Below, one piece after another: positions 41,505 through 49,941 of a stretch of DNA of 64,000 nt (its first letter is position 1; the number at the start of each line of letters is the position of its first letter). The notes under the pieces are model-generated. The model ran no database searches and was not told where the DNA came from. It saw only the letters and a program-made list of their open reading frames with translations. This DNA is from Collinsella sp. TF08-11AT (lineage in GTDB: Bacteria; Actinomycetota; Coriobacteriia; Coriobacteriales; Coriobacteriaceae), in the NCBI RefSeq assembly GCF_003437035.1, contig NZ_QSRL01000012.1, forward strand, positions 10,635 to 74,634, read 5' to 3'. The position numbers were made by a program, and so were the translations under genes.

Positions 41505-41541
41505 ACGGCGGGTCCGAGCAGATTCGGGCCCGCCGTCTTTT
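41505..41541 (+). terminator. Terminator of the flavodoxin gene
   Basis: ACGGCGGGTCCGA (41505-41517) pairs with TCGGGCCCGCCGT (41524-41536) with one mismatch, followed by CTTTTTC. Confidence 0.8.
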
Positions 41542-41548
41542 TCTATCG

Positions 41549-42718
41549 TTACTCGGTAAAGGCGTTACCGACGCTCTGACCGCCAACATACGTCTCGACG
41601 AGGGTGAGCTCGTGGTCGAACACGACAAAGTCGGCGTCGCGACCCGGCATGATGCTGCCGCACTTATCCTCGATGTGCGCGGAGCGTGCCGGCACCTCGG
41701 TTGCCATGCGAATGGCGATATCGGCGCTGGCGATGCCCCAGTCGACGATGTTCTTGACACCCTGGGCAAGCGTGAGCACCGAGCCGGCAATGCTCTTGCC
41801 GTCGGCGAGCCAGCACAGGTTGTCCTTCATGATGACGTCCATGCCGCCACTGGTGTAGCTGCCCTCGGGCATGCCGCCGCAGCCCAGGCAGTCGGTGATG
41901 AGTACCGTGTGCTGCCAGCCCTTTGCCTGCAGCAGCGCCTTGATGGCGGCAGGGTTTACGTGCTTGCCGTCACAGATGATCTCAGCGTAGGTCTCGGGCG
42001 TGGACATGGCAGCACCCACGACACCGGGCTCACGGTGATGCAGCCCGCGCTGGCCGTTATAGGTATGCGTAAAGCAGCTGGCACCGGCGTTGATGGCGGC
42101 GATGCACTCATCGTAGGTGGCGTCGGAGTGACCGATGCTGGTCACGACGCCCTTCGCGTTGAGGGCGGCAGCATAGGTGGCAGCGCCATCGCGCTCAGCG
42201 GCCATAGCGCTCTTGACGATACGTCCGCCAGCAGCCTCCTGCCACTGGTCGAAGACCTCCTCGGAGGGATCGATCAGGTAAGCGGGGTTCTGCGCGCCCA
42301 CGTGCTTCATGGTAAAGAAGGGGCCCTCCAGGTAGATGCCCTGAATGCGAGCACCGCAGAAGTCGGGGCCGCGACCCTCGTCCGCCTGGGCGATAGCGGC
42401 GCAGGCGTCCTTGATCTGCTCGACGCCATCGGTGAACGTCGTGGGCAGCCAGCTGGTGGTACCGCGACGGGCGAGCTCGGTCGAGCTGATATCAATGCCC
42501 TCGGGATCGTTATCGGTAGTCGAGTGGTTATAGAAGCCATGAATGTGGGTGTCGACCATACCCGGTGCGATCCACGATCCCGTGTAGTCCTTAATCTCGC
42601 AAGAGGGCTCGTCGGCCTGCCAGGCGCCAAAGACGCCATCCTCGACCATAAGATAGCCGCCCAGTTGCGGGCCTGCCGGCAAGAAGAACTTGTCAGCCTT
42701 AATTGCGTACGTGCTCAT
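41549..42718 (-). CDS. nagA: N-acetylglucosamine/galactosamine-6-phosphate deacetylase
   Basis: The 389-residue amidohydrolase removes acetate from an N-acetylhexosamine-6-phosphate. Motifs: the start of the barrel APGMVDTHIHGFYNHSTTD, EGPFF, the metal His in TSIGHSDATYDE, FTHTYNGQRGLHHREPG, and the catalytic Asp region in VLITDCLGCGG. AAGGAG lies five bases before the ATG at 42718. It follows the agaS-like gene on the same strand after a terminator. With agaS, GntR and the mannose-family PTS nearby, the substrate may be GalNAc-6-phosphate (AgaA role). A fragment of a paralogue survives at 38691-38822. Confidence 0.92.
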   Translation of the reverse strand: MSTYAIKADKFFLPAGPQLGGYLMVEDGVFGAWQADEPSCEIKDYTGSWIAPGMVDTHIHGFYNHSTTDNDPEGIDISSTELARRGTTSWLPTTFTDGVEQIKDACAAIAQADEGRGPDFCGARIQGIYLEGPFFTMKHVGAQNPAYLIDPSEEVFDQWQEAAGGRIVKSAMAAERDGAATYAAALNAKGVVTSIGHSDATYDECIAAINAGASCFTHTYNGQRGLHHREPGVVGAAMSTPETYAEIICDGKHVNPAAIKALLQAKGWQHTVLITDCLGCGGMPEGSYTSGGMDVIMKDNLCWLADGKSIAGSVLTLAQGVKNIVDWGIASADIAIRMATEVPARSAHIEDKCGSIMPGRDADFVVFDHELTLVETYVGGQSVGNAFTE

Positions 42719-42785
42719 ATGCACTCCTTGCTTCTAAAGCAGTTGACTGTGGTGATGCTTATACCCAGCTCAGGTAAAACAAAAA

Positions 42786-42817
42786 GCGCCCGCCCGCCGT
42801 TATGAGCGGACGGGCGC
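42786..42817 (-). terminator. Terminator of the agaS-like gene
   Basis: GCGCCCG-c-CCGC (42786-42797) pairs with GCGG-a-CGGGCGC (42806-42817). The minus strand continues into TTTTTGTTTT. Confidence 0.75.
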
Positions 42818-42835
42818 CCTTACAGGGGGACGCGA

Positions 42836-44002
42836 TTAAGCGGTGAAGGGGTGAATTGTCACGCCCTTAACCACGCGGTTGACCGTGCCGGTGGGGCTCG
42901 GCGTATCGGGCGTGTTGCCCACGCGCACGGAGTTGAGCAGGCTGATAGCCTGGGCAAACATCACGAACGGCAGGGCAAGGTAGCCCTCGGGAAGCGCCTC
43001 GTAGCCCTTAAAGGTAAAGGACTCGCCCTCGTAGACGGTAGCGCCATCCTGCTGAACGGCAACGGTGTGCTGAGCGATCTTGTCGCCACCGATCTCGTTG
43101 AGGATGTCGATGTCGTACTGACGGGTGTAGGCGTCGTTGTTGACGAACACGAAGACGAGCGTCTTATCGTCGACGAAGGACTTAGGTCCGTGACGATAGC
43201 CCATGGAGGTGTCGTAGGAAGTAGCGACCAGACCGTGAGCAAGCTCGAGAATCTTAAGCTGGCTCTCCTGAGCAAGGCCGCCAAAGGAGCCGGAGCCCAG
43301 GTAGGTCACGCGATTGAAGTCGCCAGCGAGGTAATCGGCAACCTCGGACTCGCGAGCGATAACCTCCTCGCCCATCTTGGCGATGGTCTCGACCCACTCG
43401 GCCTTCTGCTCGTCAGAGGCAGTGTCGAAAATAAGGGTGGAGAGCAGGGTCATGCAGGTGTAGGAACCGGTCATGGCGAAGCCCTTGTCGTTGGCGCGCG
43501 GGATGAGCAGCGTCAGCGCATTGGGATCATCGGCGGACTCGACGGCAAGCTTGCCCTCGGGAGCGCAGGTGATGTTGAGGAACTTGACGTTGTGGACGAG
43601 CTCCTTGGCAACGGCAACGGCGGCAAGGCTCTCGGGGCTGTTGCCAGAGCGGGCAAAGGAAACCACGAGCGTGGGATCCTCGGCGCGCAGGAAGTCGCGC
43701 GGAGCGCTCACGATGTCGGTCGTGGCGATGGGCTTAAAGTCGTAGAGATCAGTGTTGCCAGCGTGACGCAGGTACGGGGCGCAGGTATCGCCAACGTAGT
43801 CGGACGTACCGGCACCGGTGAAGACAACGGACAGACGGCCCTCGCCCATAGCGCGAGCCTTGGCCAGGAAGGCCTCGATGGCCTCCTTGTTCTCGCGATA
43901 GATGTTGAGCGTATCACGCCAAAGCTCGGGCTGCTGAGCAATCTCGGCCGTGGTGATCTGGGCGCCGAGCTCGGTGAGCTCCTCGACACTCTTCTCGAAC
44001 AT
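42836..44002 (-). CDS. agaS: SIS-domain sugar isomerase/deaminase (AgaS-like)
   Basis: A 388-residue protein with two SIS domains: SVVFTGAGTSDYVGDTCAPY and SFARSGNSPESLAAVAVAKE in the first, YLGSGSFGGLAQESQLKILE and GYRHGPKSFV in the second. AgaS acts as galactosamine-6-phosphate deaminase/isomerase in GalNAc catabolism; a glucosamine-6-phosphate role is the alternative. The ATG at 44002 follows GAGAGGT. A GntR-type operator (44064-44077) lies directly upstream and a related site precedes the PTS operon. A terminator separates it from nagA. Confidence 0.9.
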   Translation of the reverse strand: MFEKSVEELTELGAQITTAEIAQQPELWRDTLNIYRENKEAIEAFLAKARAMGEGRLSVVFTGAGTSDYVGDTCAPYLRHAGNTDLYDFKPIATTDIVSAPRDFLRAEDPTLVVSFARSGNSPESLAAVAVAKELVHNVKFLNITCAPEGKLAVESADDPNALTLLIPRANDKGFAMTGSYTCMTLLSTLIFDTASDEQKAEWVETIAKMGEEVIARESEVADYLAGDFNRVTYLGSGSFGGLAQESQLKILELAHGLVATSYDTSMGYRHGPKSFVDDKTLVFVFVNNDAYTRQYDIDILNEIGGDKIAQHTVAVQQDGATVYEGESFTFKGYEALPEGYLALPFVMFAQAISLLNSVRVGNTPDTPSPTGTVNRVVKGVTIHPFTA

Positions 44003-44063
44003 TTCTAATACCTCTCTCTAGAAGTAATCCTCTGACGTGCAATTATACACTTCGGTTGGTTAT

Positions 44064-44077
44064 CTGGTAGTAACCAG
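44064..44077. promoter_or_regulatory. GntR-type operator before agaS
   Basis: CTGGTAGTAACCAG is a perfect palindrome of CTGGT and ACCAG with a four-base centre, 62 bases before the agaS start. The near-identical CTGGTAGTAACCAC occurs before the PTS operon at 48355-48368. Confidence 0.7.
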
Positions 44078-44116
44078 TTAAATACAAAGAATTATCATAT
44101 GGAAACGGTGCAGACA

Positions 44117-44848
44117 CTAATCGCTACGCTGGTGGTAAACCTTGTATTTAAACTGATCGGCACGAGCAACCGAGAGCGTATACTCCACAACCTCGTTTGA
44201 CTCGTTATACGTAGTCCTAACCAAATCGAGCACAGGCGAGCCCTCGACGATTTCCAGAAGGTGGGCATCGGTGGGACGGGCTATGCTCGCATAGAACTCC
44301 TCTTCGGCCACGCGTATTTTTTGCTTAAAGTCTTGCTCAATCACATCGTAAAGCGGCTTACGCTCCAGCAGCGGTCGCTTTAGGGACAGAAATTGACGAA
44401 CCGGTAGATAGCTACGTTCGACCATCATGGGCATGTTGTCGGCAGAACGAAGGCGCTTGAGCTTAAAAATGCGATCACCGATACGTAATCCCATATGCTC
44501 GGCCAGATTCTTATCGGCCTCCATCTCGCAAAAATCGAGAATCGTGGTCTCGGGGTCGCGACCCATCGCGCGCATCTGCTCGGTAAAGCTGTAGGACTGC
44601 ATAAGATTGGTTGCCTTTGCCGAACGGTCGGTCACAAAGGTACCGCGACCGTGCTGCCGAACCACCAGTCCTAAACGCTCCAGTTCCTGCAGAGCCAGGC
44701 GTACCGTAGTGCGCGAGAGACCATAGCGCTCCGAAAGTTCGCGCTCGGAAGGAATCATGTCACCGGCGCGATATTCATGGTCAATCTTTTCGGTCAGAAT
44801 ATCGACCAGCTGATCGTACAGCGGTTGCTTGCGCGCTCCGATCGCCAT
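44117..44848 (-). CDS. GntR/HutC-family regulator with UTRA domain
   Basis: The 243-residue regulator has an N-terminal GntR winged helix (RAGDMIPSERELSERYGLSR, TTVRLALQELERLGLVVRQH and GRGTFV) and a C-terminal UTRA ligand domain (KRLRSADNMPMMVERSYLP, LVRTTYNESNEVVEYTLSVA). Such proteins respond to phosphorylated amino sugars. I chose the ATG at 44848 after GGAGG; a TTG at 44869 is an alternative. Shared CTGGT..ACCAG sites before agaS and the PTS operon make these the likely targets. Confidence 0.9.
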   Translation of the reverse strand: MAIGARKQPLYDQLVDILTEKIDHEYRAGDMIPSERELSERYGLSRTTVRLALQELERLGLVVRQHGRGTFVTDRSAKATNLMQSYSFTEQMRAMGRDPETTILDFCEMEADKNLAEHMGLRIGDRIFKLKRLRSADNMPMMVERSYLPVRQFLSLKRPLLERKPLYDVIEQDFKQKIRVAEEEFYASIARPTDAHLLEIVEGSPVLDLVRTTYNESNEVVEYTLSVARADQFKYKVYHQRSD

Positions 44849-44932
44849 CCTATCCTCCCTTTTGCTCAAACTAGGCTACTACCTTGGGTGTTTAGCATTA
44901 TCTGTCTGCCACACCCGAATCATCAAGAAAAC

Positions 44933-44966
44933 AAAAGCCGCGCGCTCTTTCGAGCACGCGGCTTTT
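44933..44966 (-). terminator. Terminator of the mannose-family PTS operon
   Basis: AAAAGCCGCGCGCTC (44933-44947) pairs with GAGCACGCGGCTTTT (to 44966) with one mismatch and gives a U-run on both strands. Confidence 0.8.
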
Positions 44967-45032
44967 AACATACACATGGCTTAAGGGGTCGGGGTGTGAG
45001 CCGCGTAGGGACACACCCCTCAAGCTAGAGCC

Positions 45033-46115
45033 TTACCAGATGCTCGGCCAGAGACCAAGCGGGCCAGCGCCCAGGATGCCCAAGACGAAGAGCAGCAGAA
45101 TGCCCTTGGTCGGGGTCCAGCTGTGCTTAGCGAACATGTAGTAAAGCAGCAGCGTAAGCATAAGCGGGACGAGCTTCGGGACGATGGTGTTGAGGGTGTC
45201 GGCAACGGAGAAGTTGACCGGATCCTCGGTGACGGTGCCGTAGGTAACGGACTCCATGCCGTTGCCCAGATCGGTGACGCCGCACTCGACAGCGTTGCCG
45301 TCGGCATCGGAAGCGGTGAGGGCGTTGCCGTCCTCATCGGTCATGGCGATGGTACCGGCCTCAGCGGTCTCGGTATCGATGCCCTCCATACCGGTGAAGT
45401 TCTCGGCCTCCTTCTCGGAGACGATCACGGTAGTAGCGGAGAGGCCACGGGTGGTGCCGTTGGGGATCTGGAGGTTGATCTGGGTGCCACCCATGGTGAC
45501 GACCAGGCAACCGACGACGAAGACGCCCATGATGGAAGCGGCACGCGTAAAGGCCTGCATGTTGGCAGTCAGAGCGTCAATAGCGCTGGTGCCAAGCTTG
45601 TAGGACCAGTTCATGAGCCAGAAGCGCAGAGCGAACTGGACGACGTTGAAGATCACCAGGAAGATGATCGGCGCAGCGGCGTTGCCGTTGATGGCCATGT
45701 TGGAGGTGATGCCGGCCGTGATAGGCACGAGCGTCAGCCAGAACAGGGCGTCACCGATACCACCGAGCGGGCCCATTGCGGCGACGCGGACGGCGCGGAT
45801 CGTGGGGATGTCAACCTTGTTCTGCTCGAGCGAAAGCACGATACCCATAACAAAGGTGACGAGGAACGGGTGGGTGTTGAAGAACTCCAGGTTGTGGCTC
45901 ATGGAAGCCGCGAGGTCGTTCTTGTTGGTGTGGATCTTCTCCAGACCGGGGATGATGGAGTAAAGCCAGCCAGCGGCCTGCATGCGCTCGTAGTTGAACG
46001 ATGCCTGCAGGAAGCAGGAGCGCCAAGCCATCTTGTTGAGGGTCTTCTGGTCGAGCTGCGGAGCAGGAGTGAGATCCTCGTAGTGCTCCGGGATCACATA
46101 CTCATTAGATGCCAT
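45033..46115 (-). CDS. Mannose-family PTS enzyme IID, with an acidic insertion
   Basis: A 360-residue EIID: MAWRSCFLQASFNYERMQAA, GWLYSIIPGLEKI and PLGGIGDALFWLTLVPITAG are typical, and the end is hydrophobic (KLVPLMLTLLLYYMF...). It is longer than usual because of a polar, Asp/Glu-rich stretch of about 80 residues (around 220-300; TIAMTDEDGNALTASDADGN) before the last membrane segments. The ATG at 46115 follows GGAGGTGA and overlaps the EIIC stop by 11 bases. The membrane complex is EIIC plus EIID. Confidence 0.9.
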   Translation of the reverse strand: MASNEYVIPEHYEDLTPAPQLDQKTLNKMAWRSCFLQASFNYERMQAAGWLYSIIPGLEKIHTNKNDLAASMSHNLEFFNTHPFLVTFVMGIVLSLEQNKVDIPTIRAVRVAAMGPLGGIGDALFWLTLVPITAGITSNMAINGNAAAPIIFLVIFNVVQFALRFWLMNWSYKLGTSAIDALTANMQAFTRAASIMGVFVVGCLVVTMGGTQINLQIPNGTTRGLSATTVIVSEKEAENFTGMEGIDTETAEAGTIAMTDEDGNALTASDADGNAVECGVTDLGNGMESVTYGTVTEDPVNFSVADTLNTIVPKLVPLMLTLLLYYMFAKHSWTPTKGILLLFVLGILGAGPLGLWPSIW

Positions 46116-46905
46116 CTTCGAAGTCACCTCCGTCAGAAACAGCTGCACCCTTCAGCTCGGTCTGCTGCTGGAAGTCCCAGAAAGCGATGCCGAAGCCGAT
46201 GAGAGCGAGGATGAGCAGGGCAGGGGTTGCCAGAGAATCGTTGGCAACGGTGATGAGCGCGAGGCCAAAGCCCATGAGGAAGAAGCCCCACATATCGCGG
46301 TTCATCATAACCTTGAGCAGGACGGCGAAGCCGACGAAGCGCATCATGCCGCCTGCAGCGGACAGACCGGTCTGCAGCCAAGTCGGGATGGCGGAAGCGA
46401 TGGTCTGACCGATGGTAGCGCCAGCGATGAAGAACAGGGTGACGACGACAGCGAAGATCAGGCCGAGCAGAGCCATGGCGAAGTAGTTCAGGCGCTCGAT
46501 GCCCTTGGTGTCAGCGTTATGAGCCATGTTGTCCGCGGAGGACATGAGAGGCGACATAAGCGTGAAGACCAGGGTAACGCCGAGCTGACCAAGCAGAGCG
46601 AACGGAATGGCAAGGCCGACTGCCGCGTTGGGCTCGAGGCCCGTAGCAATAGCGAGAATGGCTGCCATGATGCCGCCGATGACGGCGTTAGGCGGCTGAG
46701 CGCCTCCGATCGGCATGTTGCCGATCGTCATGAGCTGATAAGTACCACCCACGAGAAGACCGGTGTTGAGGTCGCCAAGGATAAGACCGATGACGGCGCC
46801 GGTGACGATGGGCTGATAGAGAGACTCGAGGAAGTTGAACTGGTCGATTGCCGCGACGAACGTGACGATGAAGACCAGAGCGACCTGGATGATCGAGTAT
46901 TCCAT
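46105..46905 (-). CDS. Mannose-family PTS enzyme IIC
   Basis: A 266-residue membrane protein with about eight hydrophobic segments and the EIIC patterns DQFNFLESLYQPIVTGAVIG, LILGDLNTGLLVGGTYQLM and IGGAQPPNAVIGGIMA. With EIID it forms the sugar channel. GGAGG precedes the ATG. Substrate cannot be read directly; the locus (agaS, nagA, GntR, yajC) suggests GalNAc, glucosamine or a host-glycan amino sugar. Confidence 0.92.
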   Translation of the reverse strand: MEYSIIQVALVFIVTFVAAIDQFNFLESLYQPIVTGAVIGLILGDLNTGLLVGGTYQLMTIGNMPIGGAQPPNAVIGGIMAAILAIATGLEPNAAVGLAIPFALLGQLGVTLVFTLMSPLMSSADNMAHNADTKGIERLNYFAMALLGLIFAVVVTLFFIAGATIGQTIASAIPTWLQTGLSAAGGMMRFVGFAVLLKVMMNRDMWGFFLMGFGLALITVANDSLATPALLILALIGFGIAFWDFQQQTELKGAAVSDGGDFEDGI

Positions 46906-46957
46906 CTTGCTCCTCCTTTCAAAATGTATGTACGCACTTTGGATTTCACGTACAGAA

Positions 46958-46979
46958 TGTCAGGGTTTCATTCCTGACA
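46958..46979 (-). promoter_or_regulatory. Intercistronic hairpin between EIIB and EIIC
   Basis: TGTCAGG (46958-46964) pairs with CCTGACA (46973-46979) in the 90-base gap. Without a U-run, it is more likely an mRNA stability or processing element. Confidence 0.45.
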
Positions 46980-46995
46980 ACGTGGATCATGAGGA

Positions 46996-47478
46996 TTACG
47001 AGAAGAGCTTGCTCGTGTCCTCAACAGGCGTGCTCGGAACGCGCCTGATCTCCAACTCCACCCCCAATTCCTGCAGCTCTTTAAACGCAGCGACATCCTC
47101 GTCGTTAACTGCGACGGAGGTGGCGACTTGGCGCTTTCCTTCCGACATGTGCATGTTGCCGATGTTTACCTTCTTTATAGGCACACCGCCCTTGACGAGC
47201 GTAAGCACGTCTTCCGGTGTTTCGGCCACGATGAAGATCTTCTGGCGCGGGCTCGCCTTGCCAATGACGTCGATGGTCTTCTGCAGGGAGAAGAAACGCG
47301 TAGCGACGCCGGCGGGAGCGGCCATCTTCATGAGGTTCTGGCGCATGGTGTTGGTCGACACATCGTCGTTGGCGACGAGGATAAGGTTGGAGCCCAGGGT
47401 GGAGTTCCACTGGGTGGCAACCTGACCATGGACCAGTCGGTTATCGATGCGGGTAAGAAGAATGTTGGGTTCTGCCAT
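46996..47478 (-). CDS. Mannose-family PTS enzyme IIB
   Basis: A 160-residue EIIB with phosphorylation-site His17 in LTRIDNRLVHGQVATQW, and TRFFSLQKTIDVIGKASPRQ and VKGGVPIKKVNIGNMHMSEG downstream. It accepts phosphate from EIIA and gives it to the sugar. AAGGAA precedes the ATG. It follows yajC by 36 bases. Compare the orphan at 36124-36618, which lacks the histidine. Confidence 0.92.
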   Translation of the reverse strand: MAEPNILLTRIDNRLVHGQVATQWNSTLGSNLILVANDDVSTNTMRQNLMKMAAPAGVATRFFSLQKTIDVIGKASPRQKIFIVAETPEDVLTLVKGGVPIKKVNIGNMHMSEGKRQVATSVAVNDEDVAAFKELQELGVELEIRRVPSTPVEDTSKLFS

Positions 47479-47514
47479 GTTGATCAGCTTCCTTTCGTTA
47501 TTTGCTGACGACAG

Positions 47515-47796
47515 TTACTCGATCTCCTGAATCGCGTAACGCGAAACATCTACGACGGCACCGGATCGGACTTTGATCTGGACCTTTTCGCCTTCGATGC
47601 CCTTGACGGTTCCGTAGATACCGCCGGCGAAAAGAACCTCCTGACCCGGCTTGAGCTCGGTGTGCAGCTCCTTGAAGTACTTCTGCTTCTTCTTCATGTT
47701 GATTTGCGACCAGATGGTGTAAATCAAGCCCATGACGACAAGCAGGCCTAAAAGAGCGACCGAGGAGCTCAGGACGCTGGCTCCGAAATCGGCCAT
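47515..47796 (-). CDS. yajC: YajC-like protein embedded in the PTS operon
   Basis: A 93-residue protein with one N-terminal membrane segment (SSVALLGLLVVMGLIYTIWS), then a basic MKKKQKYFKELHTELKPGQE and the YajC core VLFAGGIYGTVKGIEGEKVQ ending in an SRYAIQEIE tail. YajC normally works with SecDF at the translocon. Here it overlaps the EIIA stop by one base (TAATG) and lies before EIIB, so it is co-translated with the PTS. YajC genes are also known in the streptococcal glycosaminoglycan PTS locus. A helper role in PTS membrane assembly is an inference. Confidence 0.85.
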   Translation of the reverse strand: MADFGASVLSSSVALLGLLVVMGLIYTIWSQINMKKKQKYFKELHTELKPGQEVLFAGGIYGTVKGIEGEKVQIKVRSGAVVDVSRYAIQEIE

Positions 47797-48239
47797 TAGA
47801 TGCCGTCCTCGTCACCGAAGATATCCTCTTCCTCGGCACCAGCGACGGAGGCAACCGTCTGGGCGGTGATGCCCGTCTGGCCAACGGTCACGGCCTGCTC
47901 GCCAAGCTCGGCGAGCGTAGCGTTGCCGCGGAGGAACAGAAGCTCAATAACCATGGGAAGGTTCGTGCCAGTCAGAATCTCGACGTTGTCGACATCCTGG
48001 GCAATCATCATTGCCTGGTTGAACGGGGTACCACCAAGCAGGTCGGTAAAGACGAGCACGCCATCGCACTCCTCGCGCATGGCGGTGATAGCGGCGCGGA
48101 GATCCTCACCGTAGGAAGCAGCCTGGTCGCCCTCGAAAGGAACGACGGTAAAAGCGGGCTGATCACCGGCGACCATAGCGATAGCGCTTGCGAGGCCGGG
48201 TGCGAACTGTCCATGACCGGTAAGAATAAAGCCAACCAT
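47796..48239 (-). CDS. Mannose-family PTS enzyme IIA
   Basis: The 147-residue EIIA carries phosphorylation-site His9 in ILTGHGQFAPGLASAI, and the fold markers VVPFEGDQA and VLVFTDLLGGTPFNQAMMIA. It takes phosphate from HPr. It is the first gene of the minus-strand operon EIIA-yajC-EIIB-EIIC-EIID. AAGG lies upstream of the ATG at 48239. The C-terminus is acidic (EEEDIFGDEDGI). GntR-type sites lie in the upstream 700-base region. Confidence 0.92.
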   Translation of the reverse strand: MVGFILTGHGQFAPGLASAIAMVAGDQPAFTVVPFEGDQAASYGEDLRAAITAMREECDGVLVFTDLLGGTPFNQAMMIAQDVDNVEILTGTNLPMVIELLFLRGNATLAELGEQAVTVGQTGITAQTVASVAGAEEEDIFGDEDGI

Positions 48240-48336
48240 TCAAATTTCCCTTCCGAAGGTGTGTACGATCTGAGTCCGATGTTTTCGGAAGCCAGCGGGC
48301 GGACGCCCTTAAAGCTTCTTGGAAAGCGTTCTTTGA

Positions 48337-48368
48337 AGACCAGTGGTCTCTCAACTGGTAGTAACCAC
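48337..48368. promoter_or_regulatory. GntR-type operator cluster upstream of the PTS operon
   Basis: AACTGGTAGTAACCACGT (48353-48370) matches the agaS site, and AGACCAGTGGTCT (48337-48349) is a second ACCAGT palindrome beside it. Further off, ACCAGT repeats at 48635 and 48645. Otherwise the 701-base gap 48240-48940 is AT-rich and holds no convincing gene. Confidence 0.65.
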
Positions 48369-48940
48369 GTGACGTGTTGTTGTCACTATATCATCACAGA
48401 AGAGGTCGCTTTCGCTGATTCACGCAATAAAACGTTTTTGCACCGCTCACGGCGATAAATCGACCGTTTACCGCTCGTTAACACTTCTACCTGCGGTTTT
48501 GAAACCGTTTCGAAATACTTTGACGAAAGATCGGAACCTTTTCTGTGTCTAAACAACGCAGGGTGGCCAAAAAAGGCATGTAGAAAAAATGCAGGTCATT
48601 GTGAAGATTTGTGAATTGGTCTTTTTGACTTAATACCAGTTAGAACCAGTTTAGAAATTATCGGTGAACGGTAGTTTTCGACCGCTCAGCGGTTATTTCC
48701 AATCGTTTGCAGCTCCTTTTCCATATGAATTAGGGAGACCCGATGAAGCACTTGCGTGGTTGCGGGAAATTTCGATACTCGTCCATCCCCCACGTGCCAA
48801 ACTCTCACTCCCTAAATATGCCATAAGCTCTCGCTATTCGTCTTACAAACATAACTTACTCTAATCTGTAATTGTTTATCGTTTATCATTAAGTATGTTA
48901 TAAGATTTAAATATCATCCTAGACATTGGTTGGAGGAGCT

Positions 48941-49579
48941 ATGATCCGCTGGAACGTATCCAAATCGAATGAACCCATCAACCGCGAACAGGCAATAGCC
49001 GATCTGAGGAAGCTCGCTCACATCTGCAAATGGGCCACAATCTGCACCGCCGTAGCGCTCGCTCTGGGACTCCTCGCAGTCATTGCAATCGAGCTTCTAC
49101 TCATATTGCCTAGCCTCTCCCAAGGGTTCTGCCTCCAATCCGTAGAGCTTAATGCCGGCGAAGGGCCATCTCTCGCTCTCGTCGGCGCCAATGAACAGAC
49201 CCCTCTTATGCTTGTCGCGCACGACGGTCATACTGCCATAGGGAGCGCCATGATGACATGCCTTGCGCTTGCCATTGTGCTAAGCGCATACAGGTTTTTC
49301 TCCACCATTGAAAAGGCAGGCAGGCCCTTTGACCTCGAATGCATCCGCATACTACGTCAAGTAGGACATTTGTTCCTTATTGGCGGCGTTGCTGTGAAGC
49401 TTCTTGGTGCCATAGTCACGGGGCTGATACTCTCAGGATTTGGCGGCAACTTTACGGATGCGCTTGGCGGCCAGCATCTCGACCTCTCTATGCTCTTTGC
49501 AGGCCTGATTATTAGCCTGATTGCCAGCGTCTTCCAGTACGGGTGTATCCTGCAAATACAAGATGACGAGTTGCTCTAG
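48941..49579 (+). CDS. DUF2975-type membrane protein
   Basis: A 212-residue protein with four hydrophobic segments at about 31-58, 105-122, 145-170 and 180-200, in the layout of the DUF2975 family (RFFSTIEKAGRPFDLECIRI between segments two and three). GGAGGAGCT precedes the ATG at 48941. Nine bases after its stop is a small XRE-type regulator, a common pairing. The function is unknown; control of membrane or stress responses together with the regulator is a guess. Confidence 0.82.
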   Translation: MIRWNVSKSNEPINREQAIADLRKLAHICKWATICTAVALALGLLAVIAIELLLILPSLSQGFCLQSVELNAGEGPSLALVGANEQTPLMLVAHDGHTAIGSAMMTCLALAIVLSAYRFFSTIEKAGRPFDLECIRILRQVGHLFLIGGVAVKLLGAIVTGLILSGFGGNFTDALGGQHLDLSMLFAGLIISLIASVFQYGCILQIQDDELL

Positions 49580-49588
49580 GGGGAATCC

Positions 49589-49828
49589 ATGATTATTCTG
49601 CGGCTCGACCGCATGCTTGCCGAACGCAAGATCTCATCCAAAGAGCTTGCGGAACGTGTGGGCATCTCCCAGGTCAATATGTCACGCATTAAGACGGGCA
49701 AGGTTTCTGCCATACGTTTTTCAACTCTTGACGCGATATGCCGGGCACTCGACTGCCAACCGGGCGATGTACTGGAATATATATCCGACGATGAAGCCGA
49801 TAACCTCTTTGGACTTAAAGATGAATAG
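49589..49828 (+). CDS. Small XRE-family regulator
   Basis: The 79-residue protein is a single Cro/C1-type helix-turn-helix: LDRMLAERKISSKELAERVG, then ISQVNMSRIKTGKVSAIRFS and TLDAICRALDCQPGDVLEYI. This YozG-like form commonly follows DUF2975 genes. AGGGGGAA precedes the ATG. It likely autoregulates the pair. A bidirectional terminator follows. Confidence 0.9.
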   Translation: MIILRLDRMLAERKISSKELAERVGISQVNMSRIKTGKVSAIRFSTLDAICRALDCQPGDVLEYISDDEADNLFGLKDE

Positions 49829-49865
49829 CCATAATTAAGCCGTCAATCACGCCCTCAACGCAAAA

Positions 49866-49898
49866 AGCCCGCTAGAACGGTGTTCGTTCTAGCGGGCT
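49866..49898. terminator. Bidirectional terminator
   Basis: AGCCCGCTAGAAC (49866-49878) pairs perfectly with GTTCTAGCGGGCT (49886-49898), with an A-run on the left, between convergent genes. Confidence 0.8.
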
Positions 49899-49941
49899 CA
49901 ATCAAATATATCGGCTTCGCGCTCGAAAGCTCAGGCAGATC

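Noticed and set aside
48664..48864. 66-codon plus-strand frame in the gap before the DUF2975 gene
   Set aside because: No ribosome-binding site, GTG start, no motif, and the region is AT-rich regulatory DNA.
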